Assembly: GCF_001039355.2 (NCBI RefSeq)
Contig: NW_019775824.1
Span: 700,832 to 764,831, forward strand
Direction of reading: 5' to 3'
Length of the DNA stretch: 64,000 nt
From: Lingula anatina
Taxonomy: Eukaryota > Brachiopoda > Lingulata > Lingulida > Lingulidae
In this document: positions 37,272 to 49,700 of the stretch, in pieces
Position numbering within the stretch: position 1 is the stretch's first letter
Layout: each line of letters opens with the position of its first letter
Made by a program: the position numbers and the translations under genes
Notes under the pieces: model-generated
The model's database searches: none
What the model was told of the DNA's origin: nothing
Seen by the model: only the letters and a program-made list of their open reading frames with translations

Positions 37272-37621
37272 TTTTTAGTTGATATTGCTTTTAGACAAAT
37301 GTCTCACATATAATCAAAACTAGCATGACATTTGTATAAAAGCAGTTTAGATCTGTATGGAGCCATACTTGCACTTCATGATGTGAATCAAAGTGGAAAG
37401 AATGCTAACAGGAGATTGACTGAAGATTTTTATCAGGTGTATAGTAGGAGGTGGCATGAGATTCTGAATTGCATAATTAATTAAAAGGTGACTTCATACA
37501 TATAACGTTCAAATGAAAATTGAGCATTATTTTTGATTTTGCTGATTATTTTTAAACCCATTTTAATCCAGTCCATAATTTAGAATGCAGCATTAAATCT
37601 GAATTGATTTGCCTTTTTCAG

Positions 37622-37700
37622 CATATCACTAAGTCACTGATCAGAATAGAAGATAGCACTGACCATGTGTGGGTGTTGTGGGTGTGGGGATGATGGAAAG
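37622..37700 (+). other. First coding exon of SLC44A1-like gene
   Basis: The acceptor TTTTTCAG precedes 37622 and a GTACGT donor follows 37700. The exon carries a short 5' leader and 12 codons ([12 protein letters not shown]) starting at 37665. The cysteines directly after Met recall the MGCCSS start of human CTL1. A noncoding exon should lie upstream. Confidence 0.75.
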
Positions 37701-40700
37701 GTACGTATATATATATATTTACTGTTTGCCACATTAACAAAAAACATTGAGGGTGTAGTGTGTCAGTAATTTATTGTATAGAACATATGGGTTATTTTCC
37801 TGACTGTCTACCATCTTATGCAAGTTTTTTTTTTTTTTTTTTTTTTTTGAAAAAATGACCTTTTTACCTCCTTAGTTAACCCTGTTTGATAAGTGGTATA
37901 GAACCTACATTTGTAGATCAGATAATATACAAAAAGCACTCATGCAATGTGATAATGGTACACCAGTTATTCTCTGAAAGTAAATGGGATTCCATGGATG
38001 ACGAGATGTATTATCCTTTCAGTGGTATCATCAGTATGTCAGTTAACATCTCAAAAAGAAGGGAATAATCTGTTTCATTCATTTTGTGAGCTTTGCTAAC
38101 AAATTGAGTGGCATATGGATTTTTTTCATGAAGTGAGAAAGTGACAAATAGTAATAACAGTATTGAAAGTTAAGAATAAACCAGGTGAAATAATGGTCTT
38201 TTTTAGTATAAGTGGGGGCTAACNTTTTTTTAGTATAAGTGGGGGCTAAAGGGGGAATAGAATAGTTTATAGGTATTATTAGCAGCCCTTGGGTTTTCAA
38301 CATCAAACATAATTTATGTTGCACTTGCAGCTTCAGGATAGATTGAGCAAGATGGATGTTGTGTGGCATTGCTAGGGAGCTATCCATGAGATCTCCTTCA
38401 ACATATTTGGTGCTACAATGTAGTTTTTGTTCAGATTTTTTTACTACTTTTGCAGTTGTCTGTGCCATGGACCAAAGTGTTGTTATACTTATGTTTCATA
38501 TCTTTATATTTCTTAAAATCCTTTTGCCCTCTATTTTTGAAGCTAAAATTGATGCTTTTTGCTGGGAGCATCCAGGCTATAAATTATATGGCTGTTGTAA
38601 TGATAATGGACTCTCTCTCAGTGCATGACTCATAGAATGCACCTATAATAACAATAAATACTGTCTACAGAATATGTGGAGTGTGCCTGGATGATCCCAG
38701 TACTTTGCACAATAACACAGAACCAATCATCTTTTTTTTTCAGTCTTGCTAGTGTTAGTGTAGAATATGTACTGTAGCCTAAGTCTTGGGTCTAATTGTT
38801 TTATTCTTATAATATAGTAACCTTAGTACCTAGCAATAAGACAGAAAGAGATATTTCCCTTTTTATTTCACTGTATATTTCTCAGTACTGCAAGGTACAC
38901 CGTTATATATTGGCAGTGTTCATCCTCCTGCCCTGATAATTCAATAACCATTCCTGTTAGGCTTGCTGGAGTCAGCTAAGATGCTTTATCACTTCAGTAA
39001 AAGTGACAAGTGCAGTATTCCTTGCAATTACTCTTGCAATTTGCTTAACTTTCCATGGCATCTATCAGGTTATAATCATTGATTTATTTCCTCAGTGCAA
39101 TGGCAAATGAAAGCAGTATTTCTACACAGATGTTAGATGATGGTATTAGCCTTTTTCATCTTTTCCGGAAATTGAAATTGCATTGTGGGAAGGGGAGCCC
39201 TGCTACGTCGAAACACNTTTTTTAGTATAAGTGGGGGCTAACGGGGGAATAGAATAGTTTATAGGTATTATTAGCAGCCCTTGGGTTTTCAACATCAAAC
39301 ATAATTTATGTTGCACTTGCAGCTTCAGGATAGATTGAGCAAGATGGATGTTGTGTGGCATTGCTAGGGAGCTATCCATGAGATCTCCTTCAACATATTT
39401 GGTGCTACAGTGTAGTTTTTGTTCAGATTTTTTACTACTTTTGCAGTTTTCTGTGCCATAGAGCAAAGTGTTTTAATGCTTATGTTTTATATCTTTATAT
39501 TTCTTAAAATCCTTTTGCCTTCTATTTTTGAAGCTAAAACTGATGCTTTTTGCTGGGAGCATCCAGGCTATAAATTATATGGCTGTTGTAATGATAATGG
39601 ACTCTCTCTCAGTGCATGACTCATAGAATGCACCTATAATAACAATAAATACTGTCTACAGAATATGTGGAGTGTGCCTGGATGATCCCAGTACTTTGCA
39701 CAATAACACAGAACCAATCATCTTTTTTTTTCAGTCTTGCTAGTGTTAGTGTAGAATATGTACTGTAGCTTAAGTCTTGGGTCTAATTATTTTATTCTTA
39801 TAATATAGTAACCTTAGTACCTAGCAATAAGACAGAAAGAGATATTTCCCTTTTTATTTCACTGTATATTTCTCAGTACTGCAAGGTACACCATTATATA
39901 TTGGCAGTGTTCATCCTCCTGCCCTGATAATTCAATAACCATTCCTGTTAGGCTTGCTGGAGTCAGCTAAGATGCTTTATCACTTCAGTAGAAGTGACAA
40001 GTGCAGTATTCCTTGCAATTACTCTTGCAATTTGCTTAACTTTCCATGGCATCTATCAGGTTATAATCATTGATTTATTTCCTCAGTGCAATGGCAAATG
40101 GAACAGCATTTCTACACAGATGTTAGATGATGGTATTGTTCACATACAGAATGTTACATACTCATGGTGTCAAATAATGTCACTTGAACGAATGGCTATA
40201 AAATTTCTTGTCTGCACAAGGTAACACAGAGCTTGCTTATCTTGTACATTATTAAGAACTTAAATTACCCCCTACCCATTCTTGGTTGCTAGGTCATGTT
40301 CAGGGTCTTCTCCCTGCCCATATCTTGGCTGCCCAATAAGTAAATTCTTTAATATTATGTGTAAATCAAATTATGCATCATGAAACTGATTTTAGCAAGT
40401 TTCTCCACATTTGATTTAGAAGCTACATGTGTCTCATTTCGAATTGATCAGTGAATTATGAATTTAAGGGAATGGCATAGATGTGTTTTTCACACACAGT
40501 GTCAACTTAATAAGCACAATCCAACGTATGTTTGTCACTGGTCAGTGCTGTTTCCACTGAGGCACAGTTTGTAAATCTTCTAAATTTCTGTGCACAGAAA
40601 GTGTTTAGGTACAGAACAAGATTATTATAACACTAAAAACTCATTATTTTACTATATCCATAATATTAGAGCAAGGGTGTGAAACCAGTGCAAGGTAACA

Positions 40701-43700
40701 CTCGATATAAGAGATTTGAGACTGTATCATTTGTGATAGTGGGAGATGTGTATTGGTCCCCAGTGAAGTATTTTGAACAAATACTTTGAACATTTGATTG
40801 CATCTTTTGCTTCAAGATGGTGTTTTTTATCGCCACTTTTGAAAAGAAAAAGGTTTGTGGCTGTGTGGTAATATTATGTTATTCACTAGTACTCAGATTA
40901 TATTTTGCATAGTTTTGGTTGAACGCAGGGTAATTGTGTGCCTGTTTGGAAGGACTTCTTATACATTCATATCAGATATTGGAAGAAAGTGGATAGATTT
41001 ATGTGCAATAGTCATTCTTAGATAATATTTTGTAATGAAAGTTATTTGAAAACCTGAAAAAAATTCAGAGACTTAAATCATCCATATTATTTGTTGCAGG
41101 ATACCGAGGATGGTGGGCAGAGAGGTAGCAATCCCATGGTAAAGAAGAGGGGATGCACAGATATAATTGTCCTTGTTGTTTTCATTCTCTTTTGGGTGGG
41201 AATGGTAAGTTTTTTGTAGAGGAAGTTAGTGTTGTTATTTTTACCAATCCAAAGGGATAATTTAGTTAAATATCTCATATTGTCCATCTCATATTGTCCA
41301 TACCTGTCAAGGTATTTTAGAAATTTTTATTCCAGAATTAGGAAATGTGTATCTTAGATCATTCCTTACTGTTTTAGGATCATATTGTTATAGGTAAATT
41401 GCATGTAGGCAAGGGCAAACAATAAATCAAGTTTTGCCATATGTTGACTTCATTTGGTTTTATCTTGGAAATTTAGAGTTGGCAGAGGCAACAAATATGG
41501 ATCTTTTTTCCCATTTACTGTATCTGTCTATGTAGTATATTTGTATTCCAGGTATATATAACTGTCTTTTCCATCATGAATGGTAGAATATGGACCATGT
41601 TCTATGGTTATGACAGCTTTGGTAATGCTTGCGGCATGCAAAACATACGTGAAGTTTCATCAAATTTCAGTGGCAGAGACAACACCAATGAAAAGTAAGC
41701 CAATATTGTGATGAATACATCATATGAATTACCCCTTTATTAAGCATGCTTATTTTATTATTTGCAGATATATATTGCTGTTTACTCAATAGTGAATGGT
41801 GATGCTTTTCGTCTTTTATACGGTTACGATAGCTATGGTAATACATGTGGTGAAAAGAATGAAATGACAGTTATGTCTAACTTCAGTGGCAAGGATTTTC
41901 ATGATCGCAAGTACGTTGATTTTTTTTCACTTGATTTCACCTTTTTTAGCTAAGTAACTTTTGCCATTGCTGAAATCCTAGGATTCTCCATAATATTATG
42001 TAGTTTTCACTACCAATCATTTCAGATAGGGAATATGTCCTCCAGTTATGAAGACATATTATCTCGATTTAAAGTTCATTTGTGATATTAAGTGCCTAGA
42101 GCTCCAGTAATTGATCAAACTGCATAAGTATTCAGTATTAAGGGTAATTCAGTCAATATGAATTTGCATTGTGTCACCTTATTCTTGTTGCTCTGCTTAC
42201 ATGACTAAAAAGGGCAAAATGGTGTGTCTTTATCACGAAGGCAAAAAAAAAAAAAAATGCACAAAAAATGGCTTGTAATGCAAAGAACTAAAACACATTT
42301 GAACTCTGAAGGGGAGGAGGGGGTTACATGTTGTGGCCCATCCTGGGAGATGTCATAGATATAGCTTACAGACCGCTTGCATAGTAGAAGTCCCTAGTAA
42401 TATTTCCTAGTGGTGATTAATATGTGCATGATATGTGGTTCCATTGGTATGCAGTATTAGGATTAGCAGTTGAGCAATATAATGATTTTGTAAATTTGAA
42501 ACTTTTTCCTCATCTTATTTTAATTGTACACTATTTAACTATTTGTTTTAATTTGCTCGAGTGAAGCTAGAGTTAAATTTTTTTGACAATTTGTCATACA
42601 GGTAATTTCTAAGCATAAACAGATCTAAAAGATTAAAATTCCAATCCATATAATTGCACTTATAATTGATCAGTAGTTATAAGCCTGATTAGCTGATTTT
42701 AAATTGGCTTTAAAACTAAAGGAATCTACTCTTAAATACCATGAGAAACGAATCCTTTTATTTTTATAGCCCATTAATTGCTAGAAGGGCTAAGGTTTAA
42801 CATTGGCTCTCTCTTCCACATCTGTCCCAGTCAGACTACTCACTAGAATGCATTTTGTTTTCATAAAAATAACTCTTTCTAAATTATTCATGTGCATGTT
42901 TTCTATGAATTGATTCTTTCAGATATGTATTTTTTATGGACATTATTCGACCCAAGTCTTCCTTGGAGGTGTGTGTGGAGAAATGTCCTGACAGGGAACT
43001 GAAGAATGCCCAGGAGTTGATAGCATTTTACAATGAGACAGGTGTCAGCCTGACCAGATATGACATTACACCTTATGAGTGTACAGACAAAGACTTACAA
43101 AATACCAAGGGACCATGTCCAGTGTTCCCCGTGCACCACAGGTTATTATTTAACTTTATTTATTTGGTATTCAGATGTTTCTATTCATGGGTATGATGCA
43201 AAGTGGGGTCATCACATTTGTAGTGGTTTAGCATGAGAGATATTACACAAATTATTTGTGTCAGAGTAAATGGTAGTCAGCTATATTGATGTAGCGGATA
43301 TCTCCTAGCTGTGCTGTAGTGGGCACTGGAAATAGATCTTTGTAGTAAGTGCTTTTATTTTTTTTCAGAAAATTCAAAAACATTTTTGAAGAGGCCTGGC
43401 CTCATTAAAATTACCAATGAGTGAAATTAGAAACTCTGTAATAAAAAAATNGGAAGCATTTAAAAGAACTCAGAAGCTTTAGTTCGTCATCACTATGGAA
43501 AGTACAGCCAAGGCTCGGACGCTTAGGTGAAGTCTAGTTGTAAAGCGCATCGTATTTAAACTGAGAAAGAAAATATTTGTTTGCTTGATTCTCCGTCCAA
43601 ATAGCTGTTTCTTGCCTACAGTTTACGCGTTTCTGTGCTTCAGCCACCTTTTTAGTTTGACAGAAAGCAACGCACGCTTCATACGACCTTTTTATATGCG

Positions 43701-46700
43701 CACCTTGTACATCATCTACACCTAGCATTGCCATGCTGGAAACAGCAGAGGACCACTATGACCCCTGTGGCGCGCGGTTCCTGTCATGCGTACTTCGTAT
43801 TTCCGCAAAAGATGAAAAAGGTTAATTGTTCACATACAGAATGTTACATACTCATAGTGTCAAATTATGTCACTTGAACGAATGGCTATAAAAACGAATG
43901 GCTATAAAAACTTCAAACTTAAATGACCCCCTACCCAATCTTGGTTGCTAGGTGATGTTCAGGGTTTTCTCCCTGCCCATATCTTGGCTGCCCAATAAGT
44001 AATTTCTTTAATATTGTCTGTAATTAAAATTATGCATCCTGAAACTGATTTTAGCAAGTTTCTCCACATTTGATTTAGAAGCTACATATGTCTCATTTCG
44101 AATAGATCAGTTAATTATGAATTTAAGGGAATGGCATAGATATGTTTTTCACACACAGTGTCAACTTAATAAGCACAATCCAACATATGTTTGTCACTGG
44201 TCAGTGCTGTTTCCACCGAGGCACAGTTGGTAAATCTTCTAAATTTCTGTGCACAGAAAGTGTTTAGGCACAGAACAAGATTATTATAACACTAAAAAGC
44301 CATTATTTTACTATATCCATAATATTAGAGCAAGGGTGTGAAACCAGTGCAAGGTAACACTCAATATAAGAGATTTGAGGCCATATCATTTGTGATAGTG
44401 GTAGATGTGTATTGGTCCCCAGTGAAGTATTTTGAACAAAAACTTTGAACATTTGATTGCATCTTTTGCTTCAAGATGGTGTTTTTTATTGCCACTTTTG
44501 AAAAGAAAAAGGTTTGTGGCTGTGTGGTAATATTATGCTATTCACTAGATTATATTGTGCATAGTTTTGGTTGAACGCAGGGTAATTGTGTGCCTATTTG
44601 GAAGGACTTCTTATACATTCATATTTGATATTGGAAGAAAGTACACAGTTTATGTGCAATAGTCATTCTTAGATAATAATAATATTTTGTAATGAAAGTA
44701 ATTTGAAAACCTGTAAAAAATTCAGAGACTTAAATCTTCCATATTATTTGTTGTAGGATACAGAGGATGGTGGGCAGAGAGGTAGCAATCCCATGGTAAA
44801 GAAGAGGGGATGCACAGATATAATTGTCCTTGTTGTCTTCATTCTCTTCTGGGTGGGAATGGTAAGTTTTTTGTAGAGGAAGAGGAGTCAGCGTTGTTAT
44901 TTTTACCAATCCAAAGGGATAATTTAGTTAAATATCTCATATTGTCCATTTAATAAGATTGTTCTGTCAAGGTATTTTAGAAATTTTTCCAGAATTAGGA
45001 AATGTGCTATCTTAGATCATTCCTTATTGTTTTAGGATCATATTGTTATAGGTAAATTGCATGTAAGCAAGAACAAACAATAAACCAAGTTTTGTCATCT
45101 GTTGACTTTGTTTGTTTTTATCTTTGAAATTTAGAGTTGGCAGAGGCAACAGATATGGATCTTTTCCCCCATTTACTGTATCTGCCTATGTAGTGTGTTT
45201 GTATTCCAGGTATATATAACTGTCTTTTCCATCATGAATGGTAGAATATGGACCATGTTCTATGGTTATGACAGCTTTGGTAATGCTTGCGGCATGCAAA
45301 ACATACGTGAAGTTTCATCAAATTTCAGTGGCAGAGACAACACCAATGAAAAGTAAGCCAATATTGTGATGAATACATCATATGAATTACCCCTTTATTA
45401 AGCATGCTTATTTTATTATTTGCAGATATATATTGCTGTTTACTCAATAGTGAATGGTGATGCTTTTCGTCTTTTATATGGTTACGATAGCTATGGTAAT
45501 ACATGTGGTGAAAAGAATGAAATGACAGTTATGTCTAACTTCAGTGGCAAGGATTTTCATGATCGCAAGTACGTTGATTTTTTTCACTTGATTTCACCTT
45601 TTTTAGCTAAGTAACTTTTGCCATTGCTGAAATCCTAGGATTCTCCATAATATTATGTAGTTTTCACTACCAATCATTTCAGATTGGGAATATGTCCTCC
45701 AGTTATGAAGACATATTATCTCGATTTAAAGTTCATTTGTGATATTAAGTGCCTAGAGCTCCAGTAATTGATCAAACTGCATAAGTATTCAGTATTAAGG
45801 GTAATTCAGTCAATATGAATTTGCATTGTGTCACCTTATTCTTGTTGCTCTGCTTACATGACTAAAAAGGGCAAAATGGTGTGTCTTTATCACGAAGGCA
45901 AAAAAAAAAAAAAAATGCACAAAAAATGGCTTGTAATGCAAAGAACTAAAACACATTTGAACTCTGAAGGGGAGGAGGGGGTTACATGTTGTGGCCCATC
46001 CTGGGAGATGTCATAGATATAGCTTACAGACCGCTTGCAGAGTAGAAGTCCCTAGTAATATTTCCTAGTGGTGATTAATATGTGCATGGTATGTGGTTCC
46101 ATTGGTATGCAGTATTAGGATTAGCAGTTGAGCAATATAATGATTTTGTAAAATTTGAAACTTTTTCCTCAACTTATTTTAATTGCACACTATTTAACTA
46201 TTTGTTTTGATTTGCTCGAGTGAAGCTAGAGTAAATTTTTTTTTGACAATTTGTCATACAGGTAATTTCTAAGCATAAACAGATCTAAAAGATTAAAATT
46301 CCAATCCATATAATTGCACTTATAATTGATCAGTAGGTACAAGCCTGATTAGCTTATTTTAAATTGGCTTTAAAACTAAAGGAATCTACTCTAAAATATC
46401 ATGAAAAACGAATCCTTTTATTTTTATAGCCCATTAATTGCTAGAAGGCCTAAGGTTTAACATTGGCTCTATCTTCCACATCTGTCCAAGTTCAGACTAC
46501 TCACTAGAATGCATCTTGTTTTCATAAAAATAACTCTTTCTAAATTATTCATGTGTATGTTTTCTATGAATTGATTCTTTCAGATATGTATTTTTTATGG
46601 ACATTATTCGACCCAAGTCTTCCTTGGAGGTGTGTGTGGAGAAATGTCCTGACAGGGAACTGAAGAATGCCCAGGAGTTGATAGCATTTTACAATGAGAC

Positions 46701-49700
46701 AGGTGTCAGCCTGACCAGATATGACATTACACCTTATGAGTGTACAGACAAAGACTTACAAAATACCAAGGGACCATGTCCAGTGTTCCCCGTGCATCAC
46801 AGGTTATTATTTCACTTTATTTATTTGGTATTCAGATGTTTCTATTCATGGGTATGATGCAAAGTGGGGTCATCACATTTGTAGTGGTTTAGCATGAGAG
46901 ATATTACACAAATTATTTGTGTCAGAGTAAATGGTAGTCAGCTATATTGATGTAGCGGATATCTCCTAGCTGTGCTGTAGTGGGCACTGGAAATAGATCT
47001 TTGCAGTAAGTGCTTTTATTTTTTTTCAGAAAATTCAAAAACATTTTTGAAGAGGCCTGGCCTCATTAAAATTACCAATGAGTGAAATTAGAAACTCTGT
47101 AATAAAAAAAAATTATTCTCAAAACAAAGATAATACTGCTGCAGGACAAAAGCTTTGAGCAGCTCAGTGGTGGCCTCCTCTATTAATTTAGATTTTTGTA
47201 AAGAATAGACTCTGAATGTACTCAATCGTTCATTCATTCACAGTTACCTTTGATATACTCTCCTTATTGTAAATACATGTACATTGTAAGCATTATTTTT
47301 CAGTGCTGACATTCTCTCAAGATGTATCCCAGCCTCTTTTTCCAACTTTACCAGCAACCTCAAAGAAACTGTTCTCGGATACCTCAATGAGTTTGACATC
47401 TTTCGCTATGTCATTGCTGACTTATATGCCAGCTGGAAGCTTATGCTGCTGCTGGCAGGAATAGCCTTTGGTAAGTATACCGCAAAACACTAATATCATG
47501 ATGATAGACTTCTTTGTGTGTAATGCAGTTCTATTTCAATTTATTATCAGTCAGAATTGCTTTGGTGATTATTTTGCTAAAGAGAATTGAATTCTAATAA
47601 ATATGGAATAGTGATGTGATGGATATTTGATTAGTTATGCTGAGCATGTTTTGCTTGATGATTCCAGTGTTGGCCATAGCAGTGGTTGTCCTGATACGTT
47701 TTATTGCATCTGTAGTTGTGTGGGTCATTCTTGCTCTGGCCATAATAGGCAGTTTAGGTAGGTCATGATGCGACTCTCTCTCTTTTCTCTCTCCTTTTAA
47801 AGTTTAATCATATGTATATATTAACATTTTATATTATCAAAAGAGCTAAAATGCAACTCCATAGCAGTGTAGTGTACGTTAAAACAACAAAAGAAAAAAA
47901 AAAAAAAAAAACTAGTGGTCAAGTACAGAATTAGACACAGTGGCATTTCCTTGCCATGCAAATAATGAAATTTTTTTATGTCAGCGGGCACTGGTTTTCT
48001 ATGGTGGACTTATGTTGAAAAGAAGAATTCCATGGATATGAAAACTGCCAATGAAATTCCATTCCTGCAGATAGAAATTGACAGTGAAAATGCATTTTTG
48101 GCGTATTCCATAATTGCAACAATCCTTACGGTGAGAGTCATATATTAAAAAGAAATGATTATAACTATTACAACTTTTATGTGCTGAACATTTAAGATGT
48201 ATTAGTTTAACAACAAGGTCACAAAAATAAATTGAATGTAAAGATGTTTTATGTACACATTTGTTTTATTTTGAAATTATTTGCTTGAGTTTTGCAGTGA
48301 ATGTTGAGTATTTTAAGTTTCTATTCCAGGTAATTTTGTTATTGGTAATTTTGGTCTTGAGGAAGCGTATAGCACTGGCAGTGGCTCTCTTCAATGAGGC
48401 AGGAAAATGCATTGTAGCTGTGCCCATGATTCTGGTGCAACCAGTGTGGACTTTCATTTGCTTGATTTTGTTTTACGTGTACTGGGTGGTAGTGCTGGCT
48501 TATATCTCCACTGCTGGTAAGATGATATACAATAGATATCAGCATTGTTGTGGGATGTGGTAGAATGATAGTGTATAAGAGTGATACATGAGTGACATGA
48601 AGATGTGGAAGGATCACACATAGTTGTTGCAATTATTCTATTAATTTTTTATAAATATCTGCAGATAAAATTAGCTACAATCATCAATAGATCAATGAAA
48701 ATGATATTAATGCACATGCTATCAAAATATTTAAAAAANNNNNNNNNNNNNNNNNNNNNNNNNNNNNNNNNNNNNNNNNNNNNNNNNNNNNNNNNNNNNN
48801 NNNNNNNNNNNNNNNNNNNNNNNNNNNNNNNNNNNNNNNNNNNNNNNNNNNNNNNNNNNNNNNNNNNNNNNNNNNNNNNNNNNNNNNNNNNNNNNNNNNN
48901 NNNNNNNNNNNNNNNNNNNNNNNNNNNNNNNNNNNNNNNNNNNNNNNNNNNNNNNNNNNNNNNNNNNNNNNNNNNNNNNNNNNNNNNNNNNNNNNNNNNN
49001 NNNNNNNNNNNNNNNNNNNNNNNNNNNNNNNNNNNNNNNNNNNNNNNNNNNNNNNNNNNNNNNNNNNNNNNNNNNNNNNNNNNNNNNNNNNNNNNNNNNN
49101 NNNNNNNNNNNNNNNNNNNNNNNNNNNNNNNNNNNNNNNNNNNNNNNNNNNNNNNNNNNNNNNNNNNNNNNNNNAAAAAAATTATTCTCAAAACAAAGAT
49201 AATACTGCTGCAGGACAAAAGCTTTGAGCAGCTCAGTGGTGGCCTCCTCTATTAATTTAGATTTTTGTAAAGAATAGACTCTGAATGTACTCAATCGTTC
49301 ATTCATTCACAGTTACCTTTGATATACTCTCCTTATTGTAAATACATGTACATTGTAAGCATTATTTTTCAGTGCTGACATTCTCTCAAGATGTATCCCA
49401 GCCTCTTTTTCCAACTTTACCAGCAACCTCAAAGAAACTGTTCTCGGATACCTCAATGAGTTTGACATCTTTCGCTATGTCATTGCTGACTTATATGCCA
49501 GCTGGAAGCTTATGCTGCTGCTGGCAGGAATAGCCTTTGGTAAGTATACCGCAAAACACTAATATCATGATGATAGACTTCTTTGTGTGTAATGCAGTTC
49601 TATTTCAATTTATTATCAGTCAGAATTGCTTTGGTGATTATTTTGCTAAAGAGAATTGAATTCTAATAAATATGGAATAGTGATGTGATGGATATTTGAT

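Larger units (their letters stand above)
39218..43450. repeat. Reference haplotype contig: intron 1 to exon 4 of SLC44A1
   Basis: Contig between n characters at 39217 and 43451. It holds the uninterrupted insertion site (40131-40145) and exons 2, 3a, 3b and 4. It ends in a poly-A run after CTCTGTAATAAAAAAA, which is the point where 49175 resumes. The stretch 40138-43445 is duplicated at 43828-47110. Confidence 0.8.

Noticed and set aside
43534-43734. 66-codon minus-strand frame as a complete small gene
   Set aside because: It reads through a good GTAGGC donor at 43619 and lies at a transposon end, so it is better treated as a possible first exon.
48605-49306. Frames of ~190-216 codons across the n run
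   Set aside because: Almost entirely unknown bases; artefacts of the gap.
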